NCBI GenBank assembly: GCA_017940955.1
Contig: JAGAXP010000267.1
Span: 1-13,401, forward strand
Direction: 5' to 3'
Source: Oribacterium sp.
Lineage (GTDB): Bacteria; Bacillota_A; Clostridia; Lachnospirales; Lachnospiraceae
Length of the DNA: 13,401 bases
The position numbers were made by a program, and so were the translations under genes. Below, one piece after another: positions 6,027-13,392 of this stretch (positions are counted from its first letter, which is position 1; the number at the start of each line of letters is the position of its first letter). The notes beneath the pieces were generated by a model, which saw only the letters and a program-made list of their open reading frames with translations, had not been told where the DNA came from and did not search any database.

Positions 6027-7349
6027 TTGGAAAATGAAAAATATATGCGTCGTGCAATTGAGCTGGCAAGGCTGGGAGAAGGATGGTGCCATCCAAATCC
6101 TTTAGTCGGAGCGGTGATAGTGAAGGACGGAAACATTATCGGAGAAGGGTTTCATGAACGGTACGGAAGTCTTCACGCAGAGCGTAATGCTATAAAAAAT
6201 CTGTCTGAAAGTGCGGAAGGGGCAACGCTGTATGTGACACTGGAACCCTGCTGTCATCACGGGAAGCAGCCGCCCTGTACCGAAGCTGTTCTGGAGTGCG
6301 GGATAAAGAAGGTAGTGATAGGTTCCCGGGATCCAAATCCGAAGGTGGCAGGGAAAGGGGTGAAGTTCCTGAAAGAGAATGGGATTGAAGTGGTGGAGGA
6401 TTTTCTAAAGGATGAGTGTGATGAACTGAATCCTGTTTTCTTTCACTTTATAACCACAAAAAAGCCTTATGTCACCATGAAGTATGCCATGACCATGGAC
6501 GGAAAGATCGCAACAAAAACAGGAAGATCCAGGTGGATCACGGGAGAAAAGGCGAGAAGGCGGGTTCAGGAAATGAGGCATGCTCATATGGGAATTATGG
6601 TGGGGATAGGAACTGTATTGGCAGATGATCCCATGCTAAACTGCCGTATTCCGGGAGGAAGGTCACCTGTGAGAATCATCTGTGACAGTCAATTGAGAAT
6701 TCCCCTTGCTTCCGAAATTGTAAAAACAGCCAATGAATACAGCACCATCGTAGCCTGCGGGATTCCCGGTGTTTCCGATGGTGAGTTAGATCCGGAGTAC
6801 GGGTTCTCCCATGATTTATCTGAAAACCTGATCCTGGGTGATTGTCACGAGGATTCCGGAGTTCATGCGAATATAAGTTTGAGAGATATATCTTTCAAAC
6901 TAAAGGAGCTTGGTAAGGCCGGGATTGCGGTAATCAATTGTTATCCGGAAGACAGGGTAACCGGTTCCGGTGTTGATCTTCAAAAACTGATGACGATCCT
7001 TGGTGAAAGAGGAATCGACAGCATACTTCTGGAGGGTGGAGGAACACTCAATGAAAGTGCATTGAAAGCAGGGATAGTGAATGAGATTGATGCTTTTATT
7101 GCGCCAAAGATTTTTGCCGGTAATGCTAAAACTCCGGTAATAGGTTTGGGGGTCGAAAATCCTGAGGACGCGTACAGATGCGAGATCAAAGAAGTGGAAC
7201 AAATCGGTGAAGATATGCTGATCAGATACAGGGTTAGCAGTAAACAACAGAATTCCACCGGGAACGATTCTTGCCTGCCAGAACCGTCCACGGTGGGTAT
7301 GAATGTGAGGTTAAAGGATTTGAAAAACGATGAAGACATTCTGATCTAA
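6027..7349 (+). CDS. ribD: Bifunctional riboflavin biosynthesis deaminase/reductase RibD
   Basis: RibD carries out the second and third steps of the GTP branch: deamination of the diaminohydroxyphosphoribosylaminopyrimidine, then NADPH-dependent reduction of the ribose chain. The N-terminal deaminase domain (about 1-145) has the zinc site H50-A-E52, C75 and C84 (PCCHHGKQPPC), with E52 as the proton shuttle. The reductase domain has MKYAMTMDGKIAT, WITGEKAR, the VGIGTVLADDPML signature and LLEGGGTLNES. At 440 residues it is roughly 70-80 longer than the B. subtilis and E. coli enzymes. The extra length is an insertion at about 245-285, in the middle of the reductase, and a hydrophilic tail of about 40 residues. 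The start is TTG, with GAGAGGAG at 6014-6021. It is the first gene of the FMN-regulated operon. Confidence 0.97.
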   Translation: MENEKYMRRAIELARLGEGWCHPNPLVGAVIVKDGNIIGEGFHERYGSLHAERNAIKNLSESAEGATLYVTLEPCCHHGKQPPCTEAVLECGIKKVVIGSRDPNPKVAGKGVKFLKENGIEVVEDFLKDECDELNPVFFHFITTKKPYVTMKYAMTMDGKIATKTGRSRWITGEKARRRVQEMRHAHMGIMVGIGTVLADDPMLNCRIPGGRSPVRIICDSQLRIPLASEIVKTANEYSTIVACGIPGVSDGELDPEYGFSHDLSENLILGDCHEDSGVHANISLRDISFKLKELGKAGIAVINCYPEDRVTGSGVDLQKLMTILGERGIDSILLEGGGTLNESALKAGIVNEIDAFIAPKIFAGNAKTPVIGLGVENPEDAYRCEIKEVEQIGEDMLIRYRVSSKQQNSTGNDSCLPEPSTVGMNVRLKDLKNDEDILI

Positions 7350-7419
7350 TATATGGTTTCAAGTAAAACTGTTAGATAGATGGACGTTTGAGTTATCCAA
7401 AAAATAGAGGGAGGTATAA

Positions 7420-8157
7420 GTGTTTACGGGGATAATCGAAGAGAAGGGGTTGATCAGGAACCTTGATTTAAATGGAAGTTCCGGACGGATCATCATCAGC
7501 TGCAGAAAGGTTCTGCAAGGAACAAAAACCGGAGACAGCATAGCGGTGAACGGAATCTGTCTTACGGTGACAGAACTTTATGAAGATGCATTCGTGGCAG
7601 ATGTCATGGCGGAGACTGTCAGAAGAAGTTTCCTGTCCGGGGCAGGACCGGGAGATGCTGTCAATCTGGAGAGAGCCATGGCGGCAGACGGAAGATTTGG
7701 CGGACATATAGTATCCGGACATATCGACGGAACCGGAGTGGTAAGGGATATAAGAAAAGAAGAAAATGCAGTCTGGTTCAGCATCGGGGCGGCGGGGTCG
7801 ATCCTAAAATATGTTATCGAAAAGGGCTCGGTAGCCATAGACGGGATAAGCCTTACTGTGGCTTATGTTGATGATGAGATATTTAAGGTATCGGTCATAC
7901 CGCATACCCTCAGGGAGACAGCATTGGCATCAAAGAAGGTTGGAAGTCCGGTGAATCTGGAATGTGACGTCATCGGAAAGTACGTTGGCAAACTCCTTGG
8001 GGCACAAATTCGAAGCGGAGATATACGGGGTGAATCAGAAAACGAAGTCAGGATAAAGAGGATTCACTCAGATGAAAACTATGATGATGAAGTATCAGTA
8101 TATGACCGTGGTTCTCAGAGTGGGATGACCATGGAGTTTCTGGAAAGGTATCTGTAG
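7420..8157 (+). CDS. ribE: Riboflavin synthase (alpha subunit)
   Basis: This enzyme performs the last step, dismutation of two 6,7-dimethyl-8-ribityllumazine molecules into riboflavin and the pyrimidinedione. It starts with the invariant MFTGIIEE and has the expected two lumazine-binding repeats. The first carries the NGICLTV motif and the second the matching DGISLTV, with GGHIVSGHIDGTG between them. It ends SGMTMEFLERYL, the usual trimerisation helix. The start codon is GTG with GGGAGGT just upstream (7409-7415). At 245 residues it is about 25-30 longer than typical. The excess is an acidic linker (roughly residues 194-228) between the second repeat and the C-terminal helix. Also called ribC in E. 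coli. Confidence 0.97.
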   Translation: MFTGIIEEKGLIRNLDLNGSSGRIIISCRKVLQGTKTGDSIAVNGICLTVTELYEDAFVADVMAETVRRSFLSGAGPGDAVNLERAMAADGRFGGHIVSGHIDGTGVVRDIRKEENAVWFSIGAAGSILKYVIEKGSVAIDGISLTVAYVDDEIFKVSVIPHTLRETALASKKVGSPVNLECDVIGKYVGKLLGAQIRSGDIRGESENEVRIKRIHSDENYDDEVSVYDRGSQSGMTMEFLERYL

Positions 8158-8275
8158 AATGACCGGATCAGCTTAATACCGTTAACCGGTAGAAATAAGC
8201 AGAAAAACCGGAGTTTTTGCGGAGCTTTTTGGATATAGAAATAACCGGATGAAAAAAAGCGGGATGGAGGAAAAA

Positions 8276-9505
8276 ATGGAAAGAAAATATGCAAGTATCG
8301 AGAAGGCACTGGAGGACCTGAGACAAGGGAAGATAATCCTTTGTTCGGATGATCCGGACAGGGAAAACGAATGTGACATGATATGTGCGGCAGAATTTGC
8401 AACCCAGGAAAATATCAATTTTATGGCAAGCTATGCGAAGGGTCTTATATGTACACCTATGAGTCAGGATATCGCAAATAAGCTTGGACTTCCGCCTATG
8501 GTTTCCGAGAATACGGACAACCATGAGACAGCATTCACGGTATCGGTTGATCATATAGATACAACAACCGGAATCTCTGCAAAGGAGCGTGGACTCACTA
8601 TGCGGAAGCTGGCTGCAGGAGAATCAAAGGGTACAGATTTCAGGCGTCCCGGCCACGTTTTTCCGCTTACTGCAAGGCGCGGGGGAGTACTGGTGAGAAA
8701 CGGTCACACAGAGGCAACCGTTGACCTCATGAGGCTTGCGGGACTTACGGAGTGTGGTGTTTGCTGCGAGATCATGGCAGCGGACGGAACCATGATGATG
8801 ACCTCAGAGATTTGGGAGATGGCAGAAAAATATGACCTTACCTTTATCACCATAAAGGATCTGCAAACCTACATTCGCATCCATGAAAAGCATGTGGTGC
8901 AGGAAGCCTCGGCAAAGCTCCCTACAAAATTCGGCGAGTTCAGGATGTACGGTTATGTTAATGACATCACCGGGGAGCATCACGTTGCGCTTGTAAAGGG
9001 TGATATCGGAACGGGTGAAGATGTGCTTTGCAGGGTTCATTCGGAGTGCCTTACGGGGGATGCATTCGGTTCCCTGAGATGTGACTGCGGACTTCAACTG
9101 GAAAAATCAATGGAGATGATAGAAAGGGAAGGCCGTGGGATATTGCTCTACATGAGGCAGGAGGGCCGCGGGATCGGACTCATTAACAAGATAAAAGCCT
9201 ACGCACTTCAGGAAGAAGGTTATGACACTGTGGAGGCCAATGTTAAGCTAGGTTTTGCACCGGACTTGCGGGAGTACTGGGTGGGTGCGCAGATACTTAG
9301 AGATCTGGGCGTGAAGTCCCTGAGGCTTCTGACCAATAATCCTGACAAGGTTTATTCCCTTGAGGGTTTCGGGCTGTCCATAAGCGAGCGGGTTCCGATT
9401 GAAATTCCTGCCCAGAGATACGATATAAGGTATCTCAGGACAAAGAAAATAAAGATGGGGCATATATTCAATGCCATAGATCTGAAGGAAGATGAAACAG
9501 CCTGA
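8276..9505 (+). CDS. ribBA: Bifunctional RibBA: DHBP synthase / GTP cyclohydrolase II
   Basis: This 409-residue fusion starts both branches of the pathway. The N-terminal half makes 3,4-dihydroxy-2-butanone 4-phosphate from ribulose 5-phosphate, and the C-terminal half opens GTP. The DHBP-synthase part shows [10 protein letters not shown] (25-34), [25 protein letters not shown] and [11 protein letters not shown]. Its ENECD replaces the common ENEGD. The cyclohydrolase part has zinc ligands C258, C269 and C271 ([16 protein letters not shown]), [10 protein letters not shown], and LTNNPDKV. I chose the ATG at 8276 because GGATGGAGG lies five bases upstream; in-frame ATGs at 8249 and 8264 have poor ribosome sites. 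It follows ribE after a 118-base gap containing several CCGG repeats but no good terminator. Confidence 0.97.
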   Translation: MERKYASIEKALEDLRQGKIILCSDDPDRENECDMICAAEFATQENINFMASYAKGLICTPMSQDIANKLGLPPMVSENTDNHETAFTVSVDHIDTTTGISAKERGLTMRKLAAGESKGTDFRRPGHVFPLTARRGGVLVRNGHTEATVDLMRLAGLTECGVCCEIMAADGTMMMTSEIWEMAEKYDLTFITIKDLQTYIRIHEKHVVQEASAKLPTKFGEFRMYGYVNDITGEHHVALVKGDIGTGEDVLCRVHSECLTGDAFGSLRCDCGLQLEKSMEMIEREGRGILLYMRQEGRGIGLINKIKAYALQEEGYDTVEANVKLGFAPDLREYWVGAQILRDLGVKSLRLLTNNPDKVYSLEGFGLSISERVPIEIPAQRYDIRYLRTKKIKMGHIFNAIDLKEDETA

Positions 9506-9507
9506 AG

Positions 9508-9528
9508 CAAAATCCAAGGTTGATTTTG
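9508..9528 (+). repeat. Small hairpin between ribBA and ribH
   Basis: CAAAATC and GATTTTG form a perfect 7-bp stem around a 7-base loop immediately after the ribBA stop. No T-run follows. The rest of the 166-base gap to ribH shows no gene. Confidence 0.45.
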
Positions 9529-9671
9529 TGTACTCCGGTTTCGAGGGAAAACTGAGAGCATAATATTTCCGGTAAAAGTCAAGAGATTTTGAGAATTTGG
9601 AGACAATTAGATCTGCATCTGTATGTCAGAGATAAATGGCGAAAAACATGCATTTATAAAGGAGAATAAAA

Positions 9672-10145
9672 ATGAGAGAGATCAATGTTTTGGAAGGAAA
9701 GCTTGTTGCAAAAGAGGAAATGAAGGTTGGCATCGTGGCGGCCAGATTCAATGAGATCATCGTAAATAAACTGCTTGGCGGAGCCATTGACGGGCTTGTT
9801 CGCCATGGGGTGGAGGACGGGAACATTACCGCCGCCTGGGTACCCGGTGCCTTTGAGATACCGACGGTTGTGAAACGTATGGCGAAGAGTGGAAAGTACG
9901 ATGCGGTTATTGCGCTGGGTGCGGTGATCAGAGGACAGACAAGTCATTACGATTATGTTTGTAATGAGGTTTCAAAGGGTGTTGCACAGATTTCACTTGA
10001 GACCGGAATTCCCGTTATGTTCGGAATTCTGACAACCGACAACATCGAGCAGGCCATCTCAAGAGCCGGAAGCAAGGCAGGAAACAAGGGCTATGACTGT
10101 GCTGTTGGTGCCATAGAAATGGTGAATGTTATGGAGCAGATCTGA
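9672..10145 (+). CDS. ribH: 6,7-dimethyl-8-ribityllumazine synthase RibH
   Basis: Lumazine synthase joins the pyrimidine from RibD (after dephosphorylation) with the four-carbon phosphate from RibBA. Its product feeds riboflavin synthase. The 157-residue length is standard. Family motifs are [30 protein letters not shown], and [24 protein letters not shown]92 in TSHYDY corresponds to the catalytic His. [22 protein letters not shown] forms the C-terminal core. The family assembles as pentamers or 60-subunit shells; which form applies here is not visible. AAAGGAG at 9658-9664 sets the start. It is the last gene of the operon. Confidence 0.98.
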   Translation: MREINVLEGKLVAKEEMKVGIVAARFNEIIVNKLLGGAIDGLVRHGVEDGNITAAWVPGAFEIPTVVKRMAKSGKYDAVIALGAVIRGQTSHYDYVCNEVSKGVAQISLETGIPVMFGILTTDNIEQAISRAGSKAGNKGYDCAVGAIEMVNVMEQI

Positions 10146-10178
10146 CGGCTCATTCGTTCATAATAAACGGGTTCGGAA

Positions 10179-10244
10179 ACATAAGGACGGGGCGAGGTTT
10201 AATGGAACTGAAGCCCCGTCCTTATGTGGGTGGCCTGTTTTTTT
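10179..10244 (+). terminator. Long hairpin and T-run after ribH
   Basis: ACATAAGGACGGGGC (10179-10193) pairs perfectly with GCCCCGTCCTTATGT (10213-10227) over 15 bp, with a 19-base loop. A run of seven Ts (10238-10244) follows ten bases later rather than immediately, so this is an atypical terminator for the rib operon. The wide spacing leaves room for a different role such as 3'-end protection. Confidence 0.6.
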
Positions 10245-10349
10245 GTGGGCGCAGGTGATAAATCTGAAAATGTAGGAGGATCCGAAGACACGGATGAAGT
10301 CCCGGAGAATCAGGAAAAAACAGGTACGGACTCTGCAGAGTCCGATTAA
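10224..10349 (+). CDS. Possible small acidic peptide or gene remnant
   Basis: This 41-codon frame starts at an ATG inside the 3' arm of the preceding hairpin and has no ribosome site. The product begins MWVACFFVGAGDKSENVGG, a short hydrophobic, cysteine-containing start. It then becomes very acidic (SEDTDEVPENQEKTGTDSAESD), resembling the low-complexity linker that follows a lipoprotein or membrane anchor. The codon choice looks coding-like, but the absence of a ribosome site and the location between two terminator hairpins argue for a remnant of a lost gene. I do not recognise a family. Confidence 0.25.
   Translation: MWVACFFVGAGDKSENVGGSEDTDEVPENQEKTGTDSAESD
10327..10344. repeat. Perfect 18-bp palindrome
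   Basis: CGGACTCTGCAGAGTCCG is self-complementary over all 18 bases. It lies between the rib operon and the convergent tetR gene. It could be a protein-binding site or a cruciform or hairpin, or simply part of the remnant ORF here. Confidence 0.7.
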
Positions 10350-10362
10350 GGAAAACAATAGT

Positions 10363-10399
10363 AAAAAGGAACCGTGTGTACTGCACATGGTTCCTTTTT
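10363..10399. terminator. Bidirectional terminator between rib operon and tetR
   Basis: AAAAAGGAACCGTGTG (10363-10378) pairs with CACATGGTTCCTTTTT (10384-10399) with one G-T pair and a 5-base loop. The T/A runs at each end allow termination in both directions, which fits the convergent tetR gene. Confidence 0.88.
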
Positions 10400-10468
10400 C
10401 AGCTTCATTTCAAGTTGCTGTCAATTTAATAAAGGGTATTTGGTGATACCGCTTAGCATGAGTTATAA

Positions 10469-11077
10469 TTATTGTGATTGTTTTCTGCTTTTGAGGGGAG
10501 AAAACAATTCATCTTGTATCCCGACAATAATATCGAAAGCTTTTTTATATTCCGCTGTAAGATCATATCTGCCATCTTCTGAAGCCCATGAAATGCTTAT
10601 ACTACGTAGTGTGTGATATAGAATAAAGGCAATGGATTCAGGATCATATGAATTATGGATTTCCCCGGCATTCTGAGCTTTTTTCAACAGCTTAACTGCA
10701 ACATCAAAGAGATACATCTCTTCAGGGAAATGAGCAACACCAGCCGTTTGGATTGTCAGTATATAAACCTGTTTAACAATATTTGGACCGTATTGCATTG
10801 ACTTATCGCAATAGACTTTCATCATCTGCCATAAGATATTTACGCTTTTTTCTTCTGAGGCAAATGTATTTAGGAGACGCTCTGCCTGAATACCCCAATA
10901 TTTTACTACACCACTTAATAGCTCGGCTTTGGATTCATAATGGTAGTAAAATGTTCGTTTTGTAATCTCGCATTTATTGCAAATGTCCATGATGGATACA
11001 TTATCATAGCCCTGTTCTTTAAACAGGTCTAGCGCTGTATCCCGGATCATATCTTTGGTTGAGGTATTATTTGTCAT
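10469..11077 (-). CDS. TetR/AcrR-family transcriptional regulator
   Basis: This 202-residue protein has the TetR N-terminal helix-turn-helix: TKDMIRDTALDLFKEQGYDNVSIMDICNKCEITKRTFYYHYESKAELL, with the recognition helix at TKRTFYYHY. The remaining ~150 residues are all-helical, as in the family's ligand-binding and dimerisation domain, and show no closer relative I can name. The ATG at 11077 is preferred because GAAGGA lies about 12 bases upstream; the frame also opens at 11122 (217 residues), but without a ribosome site. It is transcribed divergently from a flavinylated lipoprotein reductase. The shared intergenic region contains strong inverted repeats, so it probably represses that gene and itself until a ligand binds. 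Confidence 0.92.
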   Translation of the reverse strand: MTNNTSTKDMIRDTALDLFKEQGYDNVSIMDICNKCEITKRTFYYHYESKAELLSGVVKYWGIQAERLLNTFASEEKSVNILWQMMKVYCDKSMQYGPNIVKQVYILTIQTAGVAHFPEEMYLFDVAVKLLKKAQNAGEIHNSYDPESIAFILYHTLRSISISWASEDGRYDLTAEYKKAFDIIVGIQDELFSPLKSRKQSQ

Positions 11078-11120
11078 ACTTCGTATATTTCCTTCTTCAA
11101 ACTTATTCTTTAGTGTACTC

Positions 11121-11135
11121 ATCTAAACTTTAGAT
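11121..11135. promoter_or_regulatory. 15-bp inverted repeat upstream of tetR
   Basis: ATCTAAA-C-TTTAGAT is a perfect repeat with a one-base centre, about 45 bases upstream of the chosen tetR start. It is a candidate autoregulatory operator; it overlaps the alternative upstream ATG. Confidence 0.45.
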
Positions 11136-11222
11136 TTCAATGGTTGTAAAATCGACCTTAAATGACTTGTAGATGTTGCACAAATCATCAGGAATTCATT
11201 TGTCACTTATTATGATTGACCG

Positions 11223-11236
11223 AAATACAGGTATTT
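11223..11236. promoter_or_regulatory. 14-bp inverted repeat in the divergent region
   Basis: AAATAC-AG-GTATTT has 6-bp arms with a two-base centre, 12 bases before the larger palindrome at 11249. Its arms differ in sequence from the larger repeat, so it may bind a different factor or be chance in AT-rich DNA. Confidence 0.35.
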
Positions 11237-11248
11237 GTTAAATTTTTG

Positions 11249-11272
11249 TTATTGTTACCGTGGTAACAATAA
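11249..11272. promoter_or_regulatory. Candidate TetR operator: perfect 11-bp-arm palindrome
   Basis: TTATTGTTACC-GT-GGTAACAATAA has two perfect 11-bp arms and a two-base centre. It sits about 40 bases before the reductase start codon, over or next to its promoter, and beside the divergent TetR gene. Size and placement match a TetR-family operator. The link to this regulator is inferred. Confidence 0.75.
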
Positions 11273-11282
11273 TATGTATATA
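11252..11282 (+). promoter_or_regulatory. Candidate promoter of the flavinylated reductase gene
   Basis: TTGTTA (11252-11257) lies inside the palindrome. TATATA (11277-11282) or TATAAA (11279-11284) lies just after it, with a longer than ideal spacer of 19 or more bases. The overlap implies that a protein on the palindrome would block RNA polymerase. Confidence 0.35.
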
Positions 11283-11313
11283 AAGTAACATTTGCATTAC
11301 GGAGGAGTTAGAG

Positions 11314-13206
11314 ATGAGAAGATCTGTTTTCAGAACAGCAGCTGCGCTGTTAATGGCAGCAACGCTGGTTGGTTGTGGCAGCTCCACAACTACACCAACT
11401 ACTACAGCTCAGGAAACAACAAAAGCAGCTGAAGAAACAACACAGGCCGCAGAAGCAACAGGTGCCGGAGTAAGCGGTGAATTTGAAGGAACCGGAAAGG
11501 GCTTTGAAGGTGATGTCACAGTAAAGATAACCGTTAAAGACGGTGCCCTTGAATCAGCTACTATTGTAGGTGATAAGGAAACACCCAATGTCGGCGGTAA
11601 TGCTATCGAAAAGATGATGTCAGAAATGAATGAGCATCACACAGTTAACATTGATTCAGTTTCCGGAGCTACTTATACAAGCAATGGTGTGCAGGAAGCT
11701 ATAGAGGCAGCATTGGCAGCGGCAGGAATGACAAACAAAGACTTCCCTGAGATCGAGAAAGCTGCAGCACAGACTATAGAAAAGGAAACAAGTCTTCTTA
11801 TTCTCGGTGGCGGCGGAGCAGGTCTTACTTGTGGTAATTCCGCTCTTGATTCAGGACTTAAGGATGTAACCATTCTTGAAAAGATGAGCTACACCGGCGG
11901 CGCAACTTCCAATGCGGGAGGTATCGACGCAGGTCTCTCCAAGCTTCAGGAGGAAGTTGGTCTCACAGGTGACAGCGCACAGCTTATCCATGATGACATC
12001 ATGGCTTCAGGTGAGAATCACAATGAAGACCTCGTTTGGATAATGGCAAACAACCAGGGTAAGACTCTCGACTGGTTAAAGGAAACAGAGAATGTTCCTT
12101 TCAATGACCGTTATGCAAGTGATTTCCCTGAGCACACAGTTCAGAGATTCTTCGTATGTGACGGCGGTATGTCAAATGCTATGGAAATCCTTACAAATAA
12201 CTTCACATCAAAGGGTGGCAACCTTGAACTTGAAACAAAGGCAGAGGAATTCATCACAGATGATGAAGGAAGAGTAGTAGGTGTAGTTGCCACAGATGCA
12301 GATGGTAATACCATTAAATATAAGGCTGATGCTGTCGTAGTTGCTACAGGCGGATATGGTGCCAATGCTGAGATGATCTCTGAAAAGAAGGGCGATCTTC
12401 AGTATGCTGTATTCTACGGTGTTAAATCTTCAATGGGTGACGGTCAGAAGATGGGTGAAGCTGTCGGTGCAAAGATGCTCAATATGGGCTATGCTAAGAT
12501 GTATCCTAACGGTATATCAAAGGGTGAAGATACCATCGACGGATATGCGACACCGATGCCTACTCTTACAACAGTTAATACAACCGGTGCTTTCTTCGTA
12601 AACAAGGATTCAAAGCGTTTTGTAAATGAGACACTTCCATTTGCAGATATCAAGAATGCAACAACCCAGCAGCCTGACGAGATTATGTATATCGTTATGG
12701 ATCAGACCGGTTATGATACATGGTCAGAGATGGTTTCAACAAATACTTCTGCCGTAGGTAATATCTCTATGGAACAGCAGGAAGAGTTCTTTAACTCTGA
12801 TTCAGATCATCCGACATTTGCAAGAGGAACTCTCAAGGAAGCAGCTGAAAAGGCAGGACTTGATCCGGAAGCATTATCAGCAGAGCTTAAGAAGTGGAAT
12901 GAGACCGTTGAGTCAGGTACTGATTCTGAGTTTGGCCGTACAGCCCTCACAAAGTTCGATGAGGATAGCACAGTATATATCATTGAGCAGAGACTCCGTT
13001 TTGCTACAACACTCGGCGGATATGATGTAACAGCTAACTTTGAAGCACAGAAGGAAGACGGAACAGTCATCCCAGGTCTCTATGCTATAGGTGAAGTTAC
13101 AGCCGGCTGCAACGGTACTGAGGCAATTCCGGGTTCCATGGCAGCATGGGCAGTAACATCCGGTTACACATGCGGACAGCAGCTTGCAGAGTTACTTAGT
13201 AAATAA
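11314..13206 (+). CDS. Lipoprotein FAD-dependent reductase with covalent-FMN domain (fumarate reductase-like)
   Basis: This 630-residue secreted lipoprotein has a signal peptide ending in the lipobox LVGC, with C21 as the lipidated residue. A Thr/Glu/Ala-rich linker runs to about residue 50. An FMN-binding domain (about 55-140) contains SGATYT, where T122 is the expected ApbE flavinylation site. A FAD-binding flavocytochrome c-like domain (about 158-630) starts with ILGGGGAG (G165-G170). It includes GAFFVNKDSKRFVNE and ends at GLYAIGEVTAGCNGTEAIPGS. Relatives are surface-anchored respiratory reductases that take electrons from membrane flavoproteins. The fumarate reductase landmarks are missing, so the substrate is unknown. 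GGAGGAG at 11301-11307 sets the start. No ApbE or membrane partner is in the window, but the rib operon nearby supplies the flavin precursor. Confidence 0.95.
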   Translation: MRRSVFRTAAALLMAATLVGCGSSTTTPTTTAQETTKAAEETTQAAEATGAGVSGEFEGTGKGFEGDVTVKITVKDGALESATIVGDKETPNVGGNAIEKMMSEMNEHHTVNIDSVSGATYTSNGVQEAIEAALAAAGMTNKDFPEIEKAAAQTIEKETSLLILGGGGAGLTCGNSALDSGLKDVTILEKMSYTGGATSNAGGIDAGLSKLQEEVGLTGDSAQLIHDDIMASGENHNEDLVWIMANNQGKTLDWLKETENVPFNDRYASDFPEHTVQRFFVCDGGMSNAMEILTNNFTSKGGNLELETKAEEFITDDEGRVVGVVATDADGNTIKYKADAVVVATGGYGANAEMISEKKGDLQYAVFYGVKSSMGDGQKMGEAVGAKMLNMGYAKMYPNGISKGEDTIDGYATPMPTLTTVNTTGAFFVNKDSKRFVNETLPFADIKNATTQQPDEIMYIVMDQTGYDTWSEMVSTNTSAVGNISMEQQEEFFNSDSDHPTFARGTLKEAAEKAGLDPEALSAELKKWNETVESGTDSEFGRTALTKFDEDSTVYIIEQRLRFATTLGGYDVTANFEAQKEDGTVIPGLYAIGEVTAGCNGTEAIPGSMAAWAVTSGYTCGQQLAELLSK

Positions 13207-13220
13207 TACTGTTATTTTAG

Positions 13221-13254
13221 AGGAATGAGCCCAAAAAGCTCATTCCTTTTTTTT
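13221..13254 (+). terminator. Rho-independent terminator after the reductase gene
   Basis: AGGAATGAGC (13221-13230) and GCTCATTCCT (13238-13247) form a perfect 10-bp stem with loop CCAAAAA and a run of eight Ts. Confidence 0.95.
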
Positions 13255-13269
13255 GTAGGTCGTGACCAC

Positions 13270-13324
13270 GTGCCGCGCGCTGCTTCAAGTTTTGCCGGCA
13301 GCAAAACGATCAAGCGCGTGGCAC
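13270..13324. repeat. GC-rich nested hairpin
   Basis: GTGCCGCGCGCT (13270-13281) pairs with AGCGCGTGGCAC (13313-13324) over 12 positions with one G-T pair. Inside it, GTTTTGC (13289-13295) and GCAAAAC (13301-13307) form a second perfect stem with a 5-base loop. Base composition is far richer in GC than the flanks. It could be part of a structured RNA or a single-strand transposon end. Confidence 0.7.
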
Positions 13325-13330
13325 ACAAAA

Positions 13331-13349
13331 CCACCCGCTAAGCGGGTGG
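13331..13349. repeat. CCACCCGCT/AGCGGGTGG hairpin, possible IS200/IS605-type end
   Basis: Nine-base arms flank a single central A. Short CCACCCGC...GCGGGTGG palindromes of this style occur, from memory, near ends of IS200/IS605-type elements in Firmicutes. TTCAAGTT occurs on both sides, at 13284-13291 and 13353-13360. No transposase is visible before the window ends, so the mobile-element reading is tentative. Confidence 0.4.
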
Positions 13350-13381
13350 GTGTTCAAGTTATACAAAATCACCGTATCCTC

Positions 13382-13392
13382 ACTATAATAGT
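13382..13392 (+). promoter_or_regulatory. Possible -10 element in a short palindrome at the window edge
   Basis: ACTATAATAGT is an 11-base palindrome containing a consensus TATAAT (13384-13389). Only a poor -35 (TTATAC, 13359-13364) precedes it, with 19 bases between. Any gene it serves lies beyond the window. Confidence 0.25.

Noticed and set aside
6980..7339. 119-codon antisense frame inside ribD
   Set aside because: It is opposite a well-supported ribD reductase domain and has no ribosome site or recognisable domain.
8158..8275. Terminator between ribE and ribBA
   Set aside because: TACCG/CGGTA (around 8177-8191) is only a 5-bp stem with no following T-run, so ribBA is most simply part of the same transcript.
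10374..10616. 80-codon plus-strand frame downstream of the rib operon
   Set aside because: It begins inside a terminator hairpin and runs antisense to the C-terminal end of tetR, with no ribosome site.
13255..13349. Group II intron 5' end, since group IIC introns insert after terminators
   Set aside because: The bases after the T-run do not match the typical GTGCG-type intron start, and no domain V-like hairpin or reverse transcriptase is visible.
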